Source of the DNA: Bolinopsis microptera
Taxonomy: Eukaryota; Ctenophora; Tentaculata; Lobata; Bolinopsidae
Assembly: GCF_026151205.1 (NCBI RefSeq)
Contig: NC_087083.1
Location: 4,008,460-4,072,459, forward strand
DNA: 64,000 nucleotides
Direction: 5' to 3'
The first letter of the stretch is position 1, and each line of letters begins with the position of its first letter. Under the pieces are notes generated by a model, which saw only the letters and a list, made by a program, of their open reading frames with translations, was not told the DNA's origin and did no database searches. Of this stretch, positions 12,501-24,500 are shown piece by piece. The position numbers were made by a program, and so were the translations under genes.

Positions 12501-15500
12501 ACTAACTTCTTTATAACAAATTGTCCCTTAGCAACCATGGTCTCCACTAACTCACTGTCACAAAGGAACATACTTCAGGTTGATACGACAATTAATCTAC
12601 CGGACATGTTACAGTTTATATTATCCACTGTTGGTTCTCCGTACCTACCACAAACCTCACAACTAATTAATTGGATAATTATATAGTTATTAATTATCCT
12701 AATTAGCTTTATACCTCTCGACTACGAAGAATTCCTGGTCCTCGCTCTCCTCGTCCATAGCTGACTGCATAGCTTCACTAACGCTGTTCAGAGTACTGGA
12801 CAAGTTTTAGGAATAAAATTTACAAAGGAGTAATATAAGTAATATGTATAGTAAGTAAAATAAGGAGTAAGTTAAAAATAAAGATTTAAAAAAAGAGCTT
12901 TTACAGAAAAATTTTGCCGTTTCCCCTCCCCTATCTCTATTTACTTTACTTATTATTATACCTAGGGGTCGTTCACATATTACGTAATATGTAAATGACC
13001 CCTAATTATTTAACGTCTTGATTAGATCTCACCTGTAAGGAGTTTTAACACTAATCGGCAAATCCTCGCTATCATCGTCAACAGCATTAGCGATATCATT
13101 TTCAGTGTTAAGTACAGCTGTAGGGCAGTCATCAGGAAACGTAAACGTCTGGGAAGAATTGTAAAATAAAATAGAATAAATTACCGGAAGAAGAAAGTTG
13201 AGATAAAACCACAGCTAAACACTAAAATGTCATGAAAACACTGCGGATAAGAAACTAAAATGTCGTGAAAACACTGCAGATAAGAAACTAAGATGTCGTG
13301 AAAACACTAAAGATAAGAAACTAAGATATTACTGGGTTGTCATAGTTACACACCTGCCTACTGTAAGCTGGAGTAACCAGCTCTGTTTTGTTAGAACTGA
13401 GCTCGTGATTAGAGGAGGACGTTCTCTTTATCTCCGTGTTAACAGCTGACTTCATCATAGAGGGGATATCATCTGAGCTGCTGTGTTCCCGGACACGCGT
13501 AGTACGGGGCAGTTCCTCCGAACTAGTGTTAGTCCACTCTCCGGGGTCATATAGGTCACCCTAGTGGGGGTACTAGTGTTAGTCCACTCTCCGGGGTCAT
13601 ATAGGTCACCCTAGTGGGGGGTACTGGTGTTAGTCCACTCTCCGGGGTCATATAGGTCACCCTAGTGGGGGTACTAGTGTTAGTCCACTCTCCGGGGTCA
13701 TATAGGTCACCCTAGTGGGGGGTACTAGTGTTAGTCCACTCTCCGGGGTCATATAGGTCACCCTAGTGGGGGTACTAGTGTTAGTCCACTCTCCGGGGTC
13801 ATATAGGTCACCCTAGTGGGGGGTACTAGTGTTAGTCCACTCTCCGGGGTCATATAGGTCACCCTAGTGGGGGGTACTGGTGTTAGTCCACTCTCCGGGG
13901 TCATATAGGTCACCCTAGTGGGGGGTACTGGTGTTAGTCCACTCTCCGGGGTCATATAGGTCACCCTAGTGGGGGTACTAGTGTTAGTCCACTCTCCGGG
14001 GTCATATAGGTCACCCTGTAAAGGTAACTAGTGTTAGTCCACTCTCCGGGGTCATATAGACACAAAAACAAAATTTCAAACTAGTATCCTCAAGAAAATT
14101 AGCCTTCTGAACAGCGAAAAAGTTCACCATCACTTTCTTAAATGGTCACTGGGGGTAAATCGTAAAGCCAGCAACGCAGGCGTCTGGGGTGAGTCAGGCC
14201 GCTACCCATTAATCTATGAATGTATTAACCTCACTCTCAAATATAGCCAACGTTTGAAAATCTCAAAGATAACTCCCTTGTCTCCTTAGCTTTCAAAGAA
14301 CAGATGAACATGAAATTGGACTGGTACAGGGGTTTGGAGCCTGTCCTCGCGCTAGACCCATGTTTCTCTACCGATCATGTCACAGCCTACCGCACACTCA
14401 AAAACAATCACTCCAAGTTTCTTTTCGAAAGAAACCCGAGTATCGCAAAACCACCAAAAGAGGACTTTCTTATTCACAACGGTTTCAAGAAACGAATTCC
14501 TCCTCAATCAACACAACCCATCGGGAGTAAAATATTCACACCACACGTCATTACTAAAACTTTGAAATGTAACTTTAGAGAATATTGGGGGTCCTTTTTT
14601 TTTTTTTTTTTTAGAGAGGCTGGGCCAAGATAGCCCACGAGAGGATAGCATTGAGATGCTCTGCCTACCTCTGGGGTGTGGCAACCTTGGGGAAGGTTAC
14701 CGGTGAGATCAGAGTGATTGGTGGAGGATGGTGTAAGATGTTATATGAGTCAAAATGATACGCTTAAGTGCCAGCTGGGTTTGGAAAAGTAAAACGAGAC
14801 GAGACAGCATATGAGATAATACTTTAAGTCACCCCGGTCTGATCCAGCTCTTCCGGCACAATTAAGCGTTTGGTGCGGTTTGCGAAATTGACAATTGTGG
14901 TGATGTGTTGGTTGTCGAATATGTCATTGACAGAGAGGTAGTAGTCTTGGAAATATTGACCTCTAATTTGGGCAATAGCCGGACACTGTCCAAGGAAGTG
15001 TGAGACAGTTTCCTCTCCGTCCCCGCACATAGGACAAGCACTGGTGTTTGATTTGCAAATGGTGTGAAGGTGTTTATTTAGGCCGCAGTGACCCGTGATG
15101 AGGTGAACTGCAGTTCTGTAATCCTGTCTGTTGTTGCTGAGTGTAGTGTTGAGGTTTTTGATGATTTTGGCATGCTTGTGGCCGAGTGTCAGTTTGGTGT
15201 GTCTGGGACCGTCAGTTACCCAAGTTTCCTGATTCAGTCTGTTGACTTTGTTGTCGATTTGACGTTTGATGTAGGATTGTGGAATTGGACACTTCAAAGT
15301 GGATTCACTGATAGTGCCAAGCTTGGCCAGCTCATCTGCTTTTTCGTTCCCCCACAATCCGATGTGTGCTGCAATCCATCGTATATCTAGCGTGTTGTTG
15401 GATCCGAGTGAATTAAGAGAGTCGTAACAGTCTCTTGTAGTTCTACTCCGCGTTGAAAGTGCGGAGAGAGCTTGAATAGATGATAGACTGTCAGACCATA

Positions 15501-18500
15501 TGATGATGTGTGTGTTGGTATATGTAGATAGATATTTGCAAGCTTCAATGATAGCGGTGAGCTCTGTTTGGTAAACAGTGCAATAGTCAGGGAGCTTGAA
15601 TGATCTTTCTTCAAGGGTGGTGTTATTGTTGTCAGTTGTGATGATATAGCCAGCCCCGCATCCTGAGTCTGTGAGTGACCCGTCAGTGTAGCAGGTGATT
15701 GTTTCACTGGTAATGTTGTCTATGGTGTTTTGAAGTGAATTTCTATATTCAGTGTTATCGGCTCCAGGAGTTGTGACGGTGAAGTGCTGTCCCAGCATCA
15801 TGGTTGGTGTTGTTAGGTCTCTCGTTGCTCTAGGTGGAATAATGAGATCTGCCATGAATTGTTTGTTGATAATGGTATGATTTTTGATAGTTCCCTTCCT
15901 GAAGGCGATAGTTTCAAGAGTGAGGCTGCCATAAGCTTGTAGCCTGGCCGCACCCTTTGCTGCTTCGCCTTGCAGGAACAGTATGATGTCAGAAGTGTCG
16001 GTGAGGTGATTCAATGCGATAAAAGGTGTGCTTGGCATGGCACCAGACATCATTCTGAGTGCCAATGCCTGAACACGTTTGAGTTTCTTCGCGTTATAGT
16101 CCGTTTGAGTGGCCCTGATCCATATACTACAGCAGTAGGATAGGATTGGACGGATGACAGCCGTGTACATCCATTTGCATGTTTTGGGGCTCATACCCCA
16201 TGTGGGGCCGACAGCTCTTCGACATTGCATGAGGGATGCCGTGGCTTTTTTGGTGGTGTTGATGATATGTTCATTGAAGTTGAGTTTGCTGTCCAAGGTC
16301 ACTCCTAGAAATTTAGCAGACTTGGAAAGACCTATAATGTTGTTGCCAACTGTTATAGGTCTTAGAGTCCACTTACTATTCCAGGTAAACATGACTATCT
16401 GAGTTTTAAGGGCGCTAATAGATAGCTCTTTGGTTCTGCACCAATTTTCTATCGTTTTAATAGTTTTGCATGTTCGGTCCCAGATGATGTCTAAATCATC
16501 CCCTTCCGCTAGAGACAACAGATCATCCGCAAAGGCTTGCAGGTAACCCGGGTTGTCTTTTGCGGTAAAGGAAAGGAGATCGTCGACTACCAGGTTCCAG
16601 AGAAAAGGAGAGAGAATGCCTCCTTGGGGGCAACCTCGCCTGATCCGTACCCTTCTCGACTTATCCTTATGATTTAGTGTGATGAATCGATTGGTTACCA
16701 TGTTGATGATCCACTGTGCTGTAGCCAAGTCCACTTTCGTAGCCTTGACTGCTTCAGAGATAGCCTTGAACGAGACATTGTCGAAGGCGCCCTCTATATC
16801 TAGAAAGACACCTAGGACATATCCTTTCTTGGCTATTCTGCGCTCAATGGTGTGAGTAACTTTATGAAGTGCCGCTTCTGTGGAGCAGCCCTTTTTAAAA
16901 CCGAATTGTCGTTTGTTGATATCATTAGCTATGTTGAGGTCATGTTGCATATGCCATAAGATCACTTTCTCCTGCAACTTTAACATCACAGGCGAAAGAG
17001 TGATCGTTCGAAATGACTTAGCTTTGTTGTAGTCGGTTTTTCCAGGCTTAGGGAGACAGATTCCAAGAGAGTCCCTCCACAAAGTTGGGATGTGTTGCGT
17101 TTCATGGTTTTTTGTCATAATGTTTTTTGTTATGTCTTTGATATGAGCCCAGGCTTTCTGGAATATGATAGGTTTTAGAGTGTCAGGTCCTGCAGCCTTC
17201 AAGGGATCGAAGGATAGGAGAGCCTTTTCGATTCTTTCAGGGCTGTAGATTTTGTCTAGTAAGTCTGTGGAGATGGGTAAGGGGCAGAGAGGCGGAACTG
17301 GCGGATCAGTAACACTCTCCTTGAAGTGGGTTTGTGTCATGACCTCCAGTGTCTCCTCTGCGTTTTTGGTGAGTTCTCCATTTGGTTTATAAACGGCTTC
17401 AAGTTTGTTATTGGTGTCAGTACAGGTTTTCAGAATCTTGTTCATCCTTCCAGATTCCTTAACTGATTCTGTGTCTGCGCAGAATTTCCGCCACGCATTG
17501 CGCTGGGAGTTGGACAGGATCTTGTTGTATTGCTTGTTGCTTTCTCTAAGAGCGAGCCACGAAGCTTCAGTTTTGATTCGACGAGCTGTGATGAGTTTGT
17601 GTCTTATACCCCTCTGTGCTTCCTCAACTTCTCGAGTTAGCCAGGGTGGTTTTCTGACAGCGCTGGAGATGTAAGTAATGGGACATGCCTCCTCGAAGGC
17701 CGCTCGGAGAGCAGTATTAATGGTGTTAACTTTGTGATCAATGTCGTGTGGTGTGTTAACGCAGGTGTTGTGGAGATCATTGTTGTTGTAAAGAATCTCG
17801 TCAAATTTCGCCCAGTCAGTGTTCTTGACTAGGCGTATTTGTCTTGGTTCTTTTTTGGGACCAGAAGTAATGTCGAACATGATATATCTGTGATCGGAGT
17901 TTGAGTAAAGATCACTAACGTGCCAGTTACTGATCAGTTCAGCCCCCAGTTGGTTGGTAATAGTGAGGTCAATGATGGAATTATGACCTCGTGAGTTGAG
18001 GAATGTTGGAGTTGAACCTTTGTTGGAACAGGAGAGCCCTAGCGACGAGAGGAAATCAAGTAGTTCCTCTCCTCTTCTATTGCACAACCTGTTACCCCAA
18101 AGAGTGTGTTGGGAGTTGGTGTCAGAGCCTATTATGAGTGGTATTTTGTTGTCTATAGCGTATTTGGCTAGAGGTGTGGTTTCGTGGGATGGAGCTGGTC
18201 CATTAATATCCATGTACGAAGCTGCCAGAATTACTTCTGTCGAGCTAAGTTGAATCTTAATAGCAACTTGATCCGGGGTTGTGAATTGCGATAGTTCCCA
18301 ACTTTTTTCAGCTAGGTTTTTGTGTATTACTATGGCGGCACGGGGCCTAATGTCCCCAACTTTGTAATAATACTCGGTTAGTTCTTTGCTTATTGGTGGA
18401 ATTAGGTGTTTGTTATTAGTGTATGGTTCAGTCGCTAGTACAATAGGATTTTTCCTGCCATGAGTGTTCACCAGCAGGGTTTTCCAAGCGTTGTACTTGC

Positions 18501-21500
18501 GTTTAAGGTTGATTTGAGTAACAGAGTAATATTCATGATGAGTTTTACCTGTTTTTTTGGTATTGGGGACGTGGCGTGCAGCACCTGCAGTTACCCTCAC
18601 CGGTCGGGTACTAGGACCTTTTGGATTGGGCACTGTGTCGGGGGGCTGGTCGAAGTCGAATAGCAGCAGCCAGCGTCTCCGGGAGAAAACTGTGTTTCTC
18701 TAAGAATGTCTCACCCGAAGGTGAGACATCCACCCAGATCCGCTGCCTCTGTTTAAACTCCGTCGACGGGCCCCCACCTTCATGTAGCTGCACAGCCACT
18801 GCCTCCCAGATGTTGGTGATCTGTATCCTATTCCACGGTGGGGTAGGATTGAGAGATAATGAGTTATTGTGTATATGGGAGATTATGTGCGCGTTCCCAC
18901 GCAATGTTGTTGAAATAGGTCCTTTAATCACAATAATGTCTGATGTTAAGCGTAAATCAGAAAACCTCCGCTCTGCGAAAATCAATGTCTCATCCGTGTT
19001 AGGCAGTTGATACATCTCATTACCGCTATCAGTCATGATTGTTTTGTAAATCCGGAGTTGTAGTATAGGGTTAATAGTGGTGGATTCCTTGGTGGTTGCT
19101 GAACGAGCACAGCCCCGATTGAAACCAGCACCCTCGCAGCAAGGCTGTGAAGCCTGCGCAAGTGTGCCAATCCCACACGAGGCCGGCTCAGTCCCGCCTC
19201 CTCCACTGGTAATCCGGTGTTGTAGTGTAGGTGTAGTAGTGGTGGATTCCTTGGTGGTTGCTGAACGAGCACAGCCCCGATAGGAACCAGCACCATCGCA
19301 GCAAGGCTGTGAAGCCTGCGCAAGTGTGCCAATCCCACACGAGGCCGGCTCAGTCCCGCCTCCTCCACTGGTAATCCGGTGTTGTAGTGTAGGTGTAGTA
19401 GTGGTGGATTCCTTGGTGGTTGCTGAACGAGCACAGCCCCGATAGGAACCAGCACCATCGCAGCAAGGCTGTGAAGCCTGCGCAAGTGTGCCAATCCCAC
19501 ACGAGGCCAGCTCAGTCCTGCCTCCTCCACTGGTAATCCGGTGTTGTAGTCCAAGTGTATTAGTGAGAGTTTTAACACTTTCTGCGTATCGTAGAAAGAT
19601 GTTTGTTTTACTACCGCGACAGTAATGATATGCCGCTAATAAGGTAAAGGTAAAACGGGTGCTAATGATCGGTATTAAGGGCCCGACCTTGAAGTACACA
19701 CCCTGAACTTCTAAAACCCTATATGCTCAGGTGTGAGTGAAGGCTGTGAGAGCTCCAAAAGAAAAAGGGATCAAATGAGGTAAAGGAAGACGGTTGGCAC
19801 GTGCGACCTACGTTCAGTTTTGCTCAGCTGAACAGTACAGCTTAGTCTCGGCTGGTCTTGTGATGCCGATTAAGCCCCCTTACCACGGCAAGGTCATTTG
19901 CTTTGGATAAAGCACCATTACCAATCACTATAGGTGAGAGAAACAGGATAGGATTGGGTCCTGGGCAGTAACTCCAGAGCAAATGGGCAGAGTCATAAGT
20001 GGTGCTCTAGTGCTCAGGATTGACTCTGCCGCTGTACTTTAAATCAATAAGTACCTACACGTGTGACAGACGCCCCAGCCGACAAGCCCCCTGACGCGAT
20101 GCATGCGAGCCCAGAACAGAGTGCCTACACCCAGTGGCACGCCATGCTAAGACAACGCCGCCAGCTATCGACCCGGATGCTATCCCCACGAGCTACCTAG
20201 CGACTTTCGTCGCTTGGGTGCTCAATGTGGACTGCCTCCGTTACGACCACCAGCTTCGCCACTCAGCCCAGCGGTCCCCTGGCTTCAGCCATCCACCCCA
20301 GTCTCAGCACACACCACACTGGGAACCACCAACCAGCACATCCAGACCCACATGCCAGGCCTCATCGAAGCTACCTGGTCTTTTGCCCGGAACCAGACAA
20401 AATTGGGGGTCCTGTATCAACACTTCTCGGAAATTAGAATTCTATCGTGACCTAGAATCCAAATTTAACAAAGAGTATTACCTAGATAGTGTCATTAAAT
20501 ATGCAGACCGTGCTAATATCACAAGACTGCGGATCAGTGCACATCGACTCGAAATTGAACTTGGCCGATATAATCAAACTCCACGTGACGAGCGAATATG
20601 CTCCTGGTGCAATATAGTCTTAGGTTCTGGTATTATTGAGAATGAAGACCACTTCCTTAACCATTGTGATCTTAACGCTGCATCGAGGCGAAAAGTCCTA
20701 GACAAGATCCAGTCACTCATATCAAATCCAATCAAACCGTCTGCGACATCTTATTCTGTTCACAATGTCATCCCTGGAGCAAACGTCCTCAAATTCATCA
20801 GCAACAACAGTGAAATCATTGAACTTATCACGAACGAAAGTCAAGTCCACCTCACGAGAGTCGTTGCTAGGTTTGCCACTACGTGTTTTAACAACCGCAA
20901 GAAATTTGTTGACTCTCTGGCCAGTACATGAACAGTGAACACTGAAAATCACTGTACCCGCTTTTGTTTCTTTTCGCGCAACGACGAGTGCAAACTGCAA
21001 AGTGACCTGGCTCAAGCATTACAGCATTACCAAGGCGACTGAAAACAAAATATTTTATGTCAAATCTTTATTTTTCACTTTAGTTAAATTATATTAATAT
21101 AATAAATTCAAATCTTATGATATTGTTATTATCTTAACAGTTACTATTGTAGCTCAAGATTTTAAATTTGTATTCCTTGTATTGTATTCCTTGTATTCCT
21201 TGTATTCCTTATAGGTCACCCTAGTGGGGGGTACTAGTGTTAGTCCACTCTCCGGGGTCATATAGGTCACCCTAGTGGGGGGTACTGGTGTTAGTCCACT
21301 CTCCGGGGTCATATAGGTCACCCTAGTGGGGGTACTAGTGTTAGTCCACTCTCCGGGGTCATATAAATCACCCTAGTGGGGGTACTAGTGTTAGTCCACT
21401 CTCCGGGGTCATATAGGTCACCCTAGTGGGGGGTACTGGTGTTAGTCCACTCTCCGGGGTCATATAGGTCACCCTAGTGGGGGGTACTGGTGTTAGTCCA

Positions 21501-24500
21501 CTCTCCGGGGTCATATAGGTCACCCTAGTGGGGGTACTAGTGTTAGTCCACTCTCCGGGGTCATATAGGTCACCCTGTAAAGGTAACTAGTGTTAGTCCA
21601 CTCTCCGGGGTCATATAGGTCACCCTAGTGGGGGTACTAGTGTTAGTCCACTCTCCGGGGTCATATAGGTCACCCTAGTGGGGGGTACTAGTGTTAGTCC
21701 ACTCTCCGGGGTCATATAGGTCACCCTAGTGGGGGGTACTAGTGTTAGTCCACTCTCCGGGGTCATATAGGTCACCCTAGTGGGGGGTACTGGTGTTAGT
21801 CCACTCTCCGGGGTCATATAGGTCACCCTAGTGGGGGTACTGGTGTTAGTCCACTCTCCGGGGTCATATAGGTCACCCTAGTGGGGGTACTGGTGTTAGT
21901 CCACTCTCCGGGGTCATATAGGTCACCCTAGTGGGGTCTTCCAATGGTTGTGTGAAGCGCAGGTGACCCAAAGCGTCACCGCTGGATAGAGACCCTGGAT
22001 CTGCCTGCAGCAGCCAGAACCTCGAAAAAGGGCTACCCCGTTGGTGCCCTTTTCCAGTACCACATCGAACAGCAAGATGAAGCCTCTCCACAACAAGTCC
22101 TATCCTGCTACCTCCTCGTGGTGAAGACTGGAAACTGGATGAACAGTGGTGATCTCCAGGCTAAGGGCAGCGAAGGGCGACGGGAGGCTCACTGACCCCC
22201 GCGGATTTCAATTATTGGATCACATAATTGTCTCCTAACTCTAAACCTCAAGAGAAGAGAGGTGCAGAGAATCAGTGACTCCCCCGGCTGTGGAGTGAAC
22301 AGTAGCTAAAGAGGTATTGGCCGTTTGCCTCTGATCTTGTCGCCACTAAAAAGGATTTGTTAAAGGCCTGCTACAAAGAGGTAGAGGAGAAGATCCTGAA
22401 AGGAAAGATCAGGAAAGTTGAGGATACTGCTGATCGTTGTAAGAACAAGGAAAGCTGGAAGCTTGTCAACGATATTTCAGGGAGGACAAATCCCAGCTGT
22501 GGACTCGTGGAAGGGGGCAGCTCAACAGAACGTCTTGAGAACTGAAGGAAGCACTTCTCTGGGTTACTTGGACAGCCACCCACAGTCCCTGACAATAGTA
22601 TTCCGATCAGGAATATACACCCCCCACTGAATATAGAGGATGGCCCGTTCACCATTGAGGAACTACGTCTTGCCAAAAAGCAGATAGTAGAAGGCAAAGC
22701 TTATGGTGATGATGGTATCTCACCTGAAGTGATGAAGAGGGTGGACATCGATGACGTCATCCTGAAGTTCTGCAACGATGCATTATGTGATGGTCTCATG
22801 TCCGATCAATGGAAGCTCAGTAATATTGTTCCTGTGCCAAAGAAAGGGGACCTCACTAAGACCGACAACTACAGAGGAATATCTCTGACATCGATAGTCA
22901 GTAAAACTCTGAACAAAATGTTTCTGAACAGGATGAAGCCAAGTCTTGAGGAAGTTTTAAGGGACAACCAGAATGGCTTTAGACCTGGGCGCTCTACAAC
23001 ATCGCACATCCTTGCTCTACGAAGAATTATGGAGGGTGCTAGAGCCAAAAATCTTAAGGCCACCATGGTTTTCATTGATTTCAAAAAGGCGTTCGATAGT
23101 GTGCATAGAGGGTTGCTCATGAAGATATTGAAAGCATATGGCATACCAGAAGCCATAGTGCGGCTCATTGAGGGTATCTAATATCTATATGAGCACAAAG
23201 GCTAAAGTAGTTACAGCCGATGGTATAACAGAAATTTTTGATATCCTGGCTGGAGTACTGCAAGGAGACACTCTTGCCCCGTACTTGTTCATTATCGTGA
23301 TTGACTATATCATGACAGTGACTATAGACGATGATGACTCGGACTCTGGGTTTACTCTCAGGCCTGCACGGAGTAGAAGGATTGGTGCCGAGAAGATCGC
23401 AGACGTCGAGTTTGCAGATGATGTTGCCCTTATCACTGATACCATTGAAGGGGCGAAACTACTCCTGGACAGGCTTGAGAAAGCAGCACTGAGTGTTGGG
23501 CTAGCCATGAACGGCTCTAAAACTAAGTTCATGACTCTGAACATGACAGAGGAGGCGAGTAGTCTTAATAGCTGTTCTGGAAACCAGCTGGAAAAGGTGA
23601 CAGACTTTGTTTACCTTGGAGCTTGGATAGCAACAACAGAGAGGGGCCTGCGGGTCAGAAAAGCTAAGGCTTGGGCAGCCTGCCACAAGCTAAAGAAGAT
23701 GTGGAAGTCTGACCTTAGAAGAGGACTAAAGATCCGTCTATTTGTTGCTACTGTGGAGTCAATACTTCTTTATGGTTCTGAAACGTGGACGTTGACAGAG
23801 CAATTGAAGAAACGCATTGATGGCTGCTACACTAGAATGCTAAGGATGGCACTTAATGTGGATTGGAAGCAGCGAAAAACCAACAAAGAAGTCTATGGCA
23901 ACCTACCGAGAGCAACCATGAAGATCCAAGAGCGCAGGATGCGGCTAGCAGGCCATATCCACCGGCACCCAGAACTAGTCGCAAACCGCTTGCTACTCTG
24001 GGAACCAACTCATGGGGTGCGGAGTAGGGGGAGACCAGCCATGACCTATGTTGATAGCCTACGAGCTGACACGGGTCTCAACGACACTGGAGAAATGGGC
24101 GGACTTATGGCGGATAGAGTTTTATGGAGACAGCGCATCAATACTCGGACGCTGAAGCCGCCTTAAGTCAAGTAAGTCAAGTGGGGGGTACTGGTGTTAG
24201 TCCACTCTCCGGGGTCATATAGGTCACCCTAGTGGGGGGTACTAGTGTTAGTCCACTCTCCGGGGTCATATAGGTCACCCTAGTGGGGGGTACTAGTGTT
24301 AGTCCACTCTCCGGGGTCATATAGGTCACCCTAGTGGGGGGTACTAGTGTTAGTCCACTCTCCGGGGTCATATAGGTCACCCTAGTGGGGGGTACTAGTG
24401 TTAGTCCACTCTCCGGGGTCATATAGGTCACCCTAGTGGGGGGTACTGGTGTTAGTCCACTCTCCGGGGTCATATAGGTCACCCTAGTGGGGGGTACTAG

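Larger units (their letters stand above)
14584..20413 (-). mobile_element. Full-length LINE (R1/I-like, with RNase H), nested insertion
   Basis: Element at 14596-20401 flanked by a 12-bp duplication ATTGGGGGTCCT (14584-14595 and 20402-20413). A poly(A) tail shows as T on the plus strand at 14595-14612. ORF1 and ORF2 overlap by 23 bp. ORF2 is uninterrupted, so the copy may be recent. A 5'-truncated relative lies at 43028-43631. Confidence 0.9.
14060..21210 (+). mobile_element. Older LINE fragment, split by a nested LINE
   Basis: Plus-strand remnant in two parts (14060-14583 and 20414-21210), flanked by ATAG within the 51-bp array. Its 3' tail is TGTATTCCT repeats (about 21175-21210). Interrupted by the full-length LINE at 14596-20401. 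Confidence 0.8.

Noticed and set aside
15088-18253. Several plus-strand frames opposite LINE ORF2
   Set aside because: Shadows of the ORF2 coding strand; no recognisable domains.
20134-20450. Pro/Ser-rich plus-strand frame joined to the old LINE fragment
   Set aside because: The first 270 bp lie in the 5' leader of the nested minus-strand LINE; the frame is continuous only by chance.
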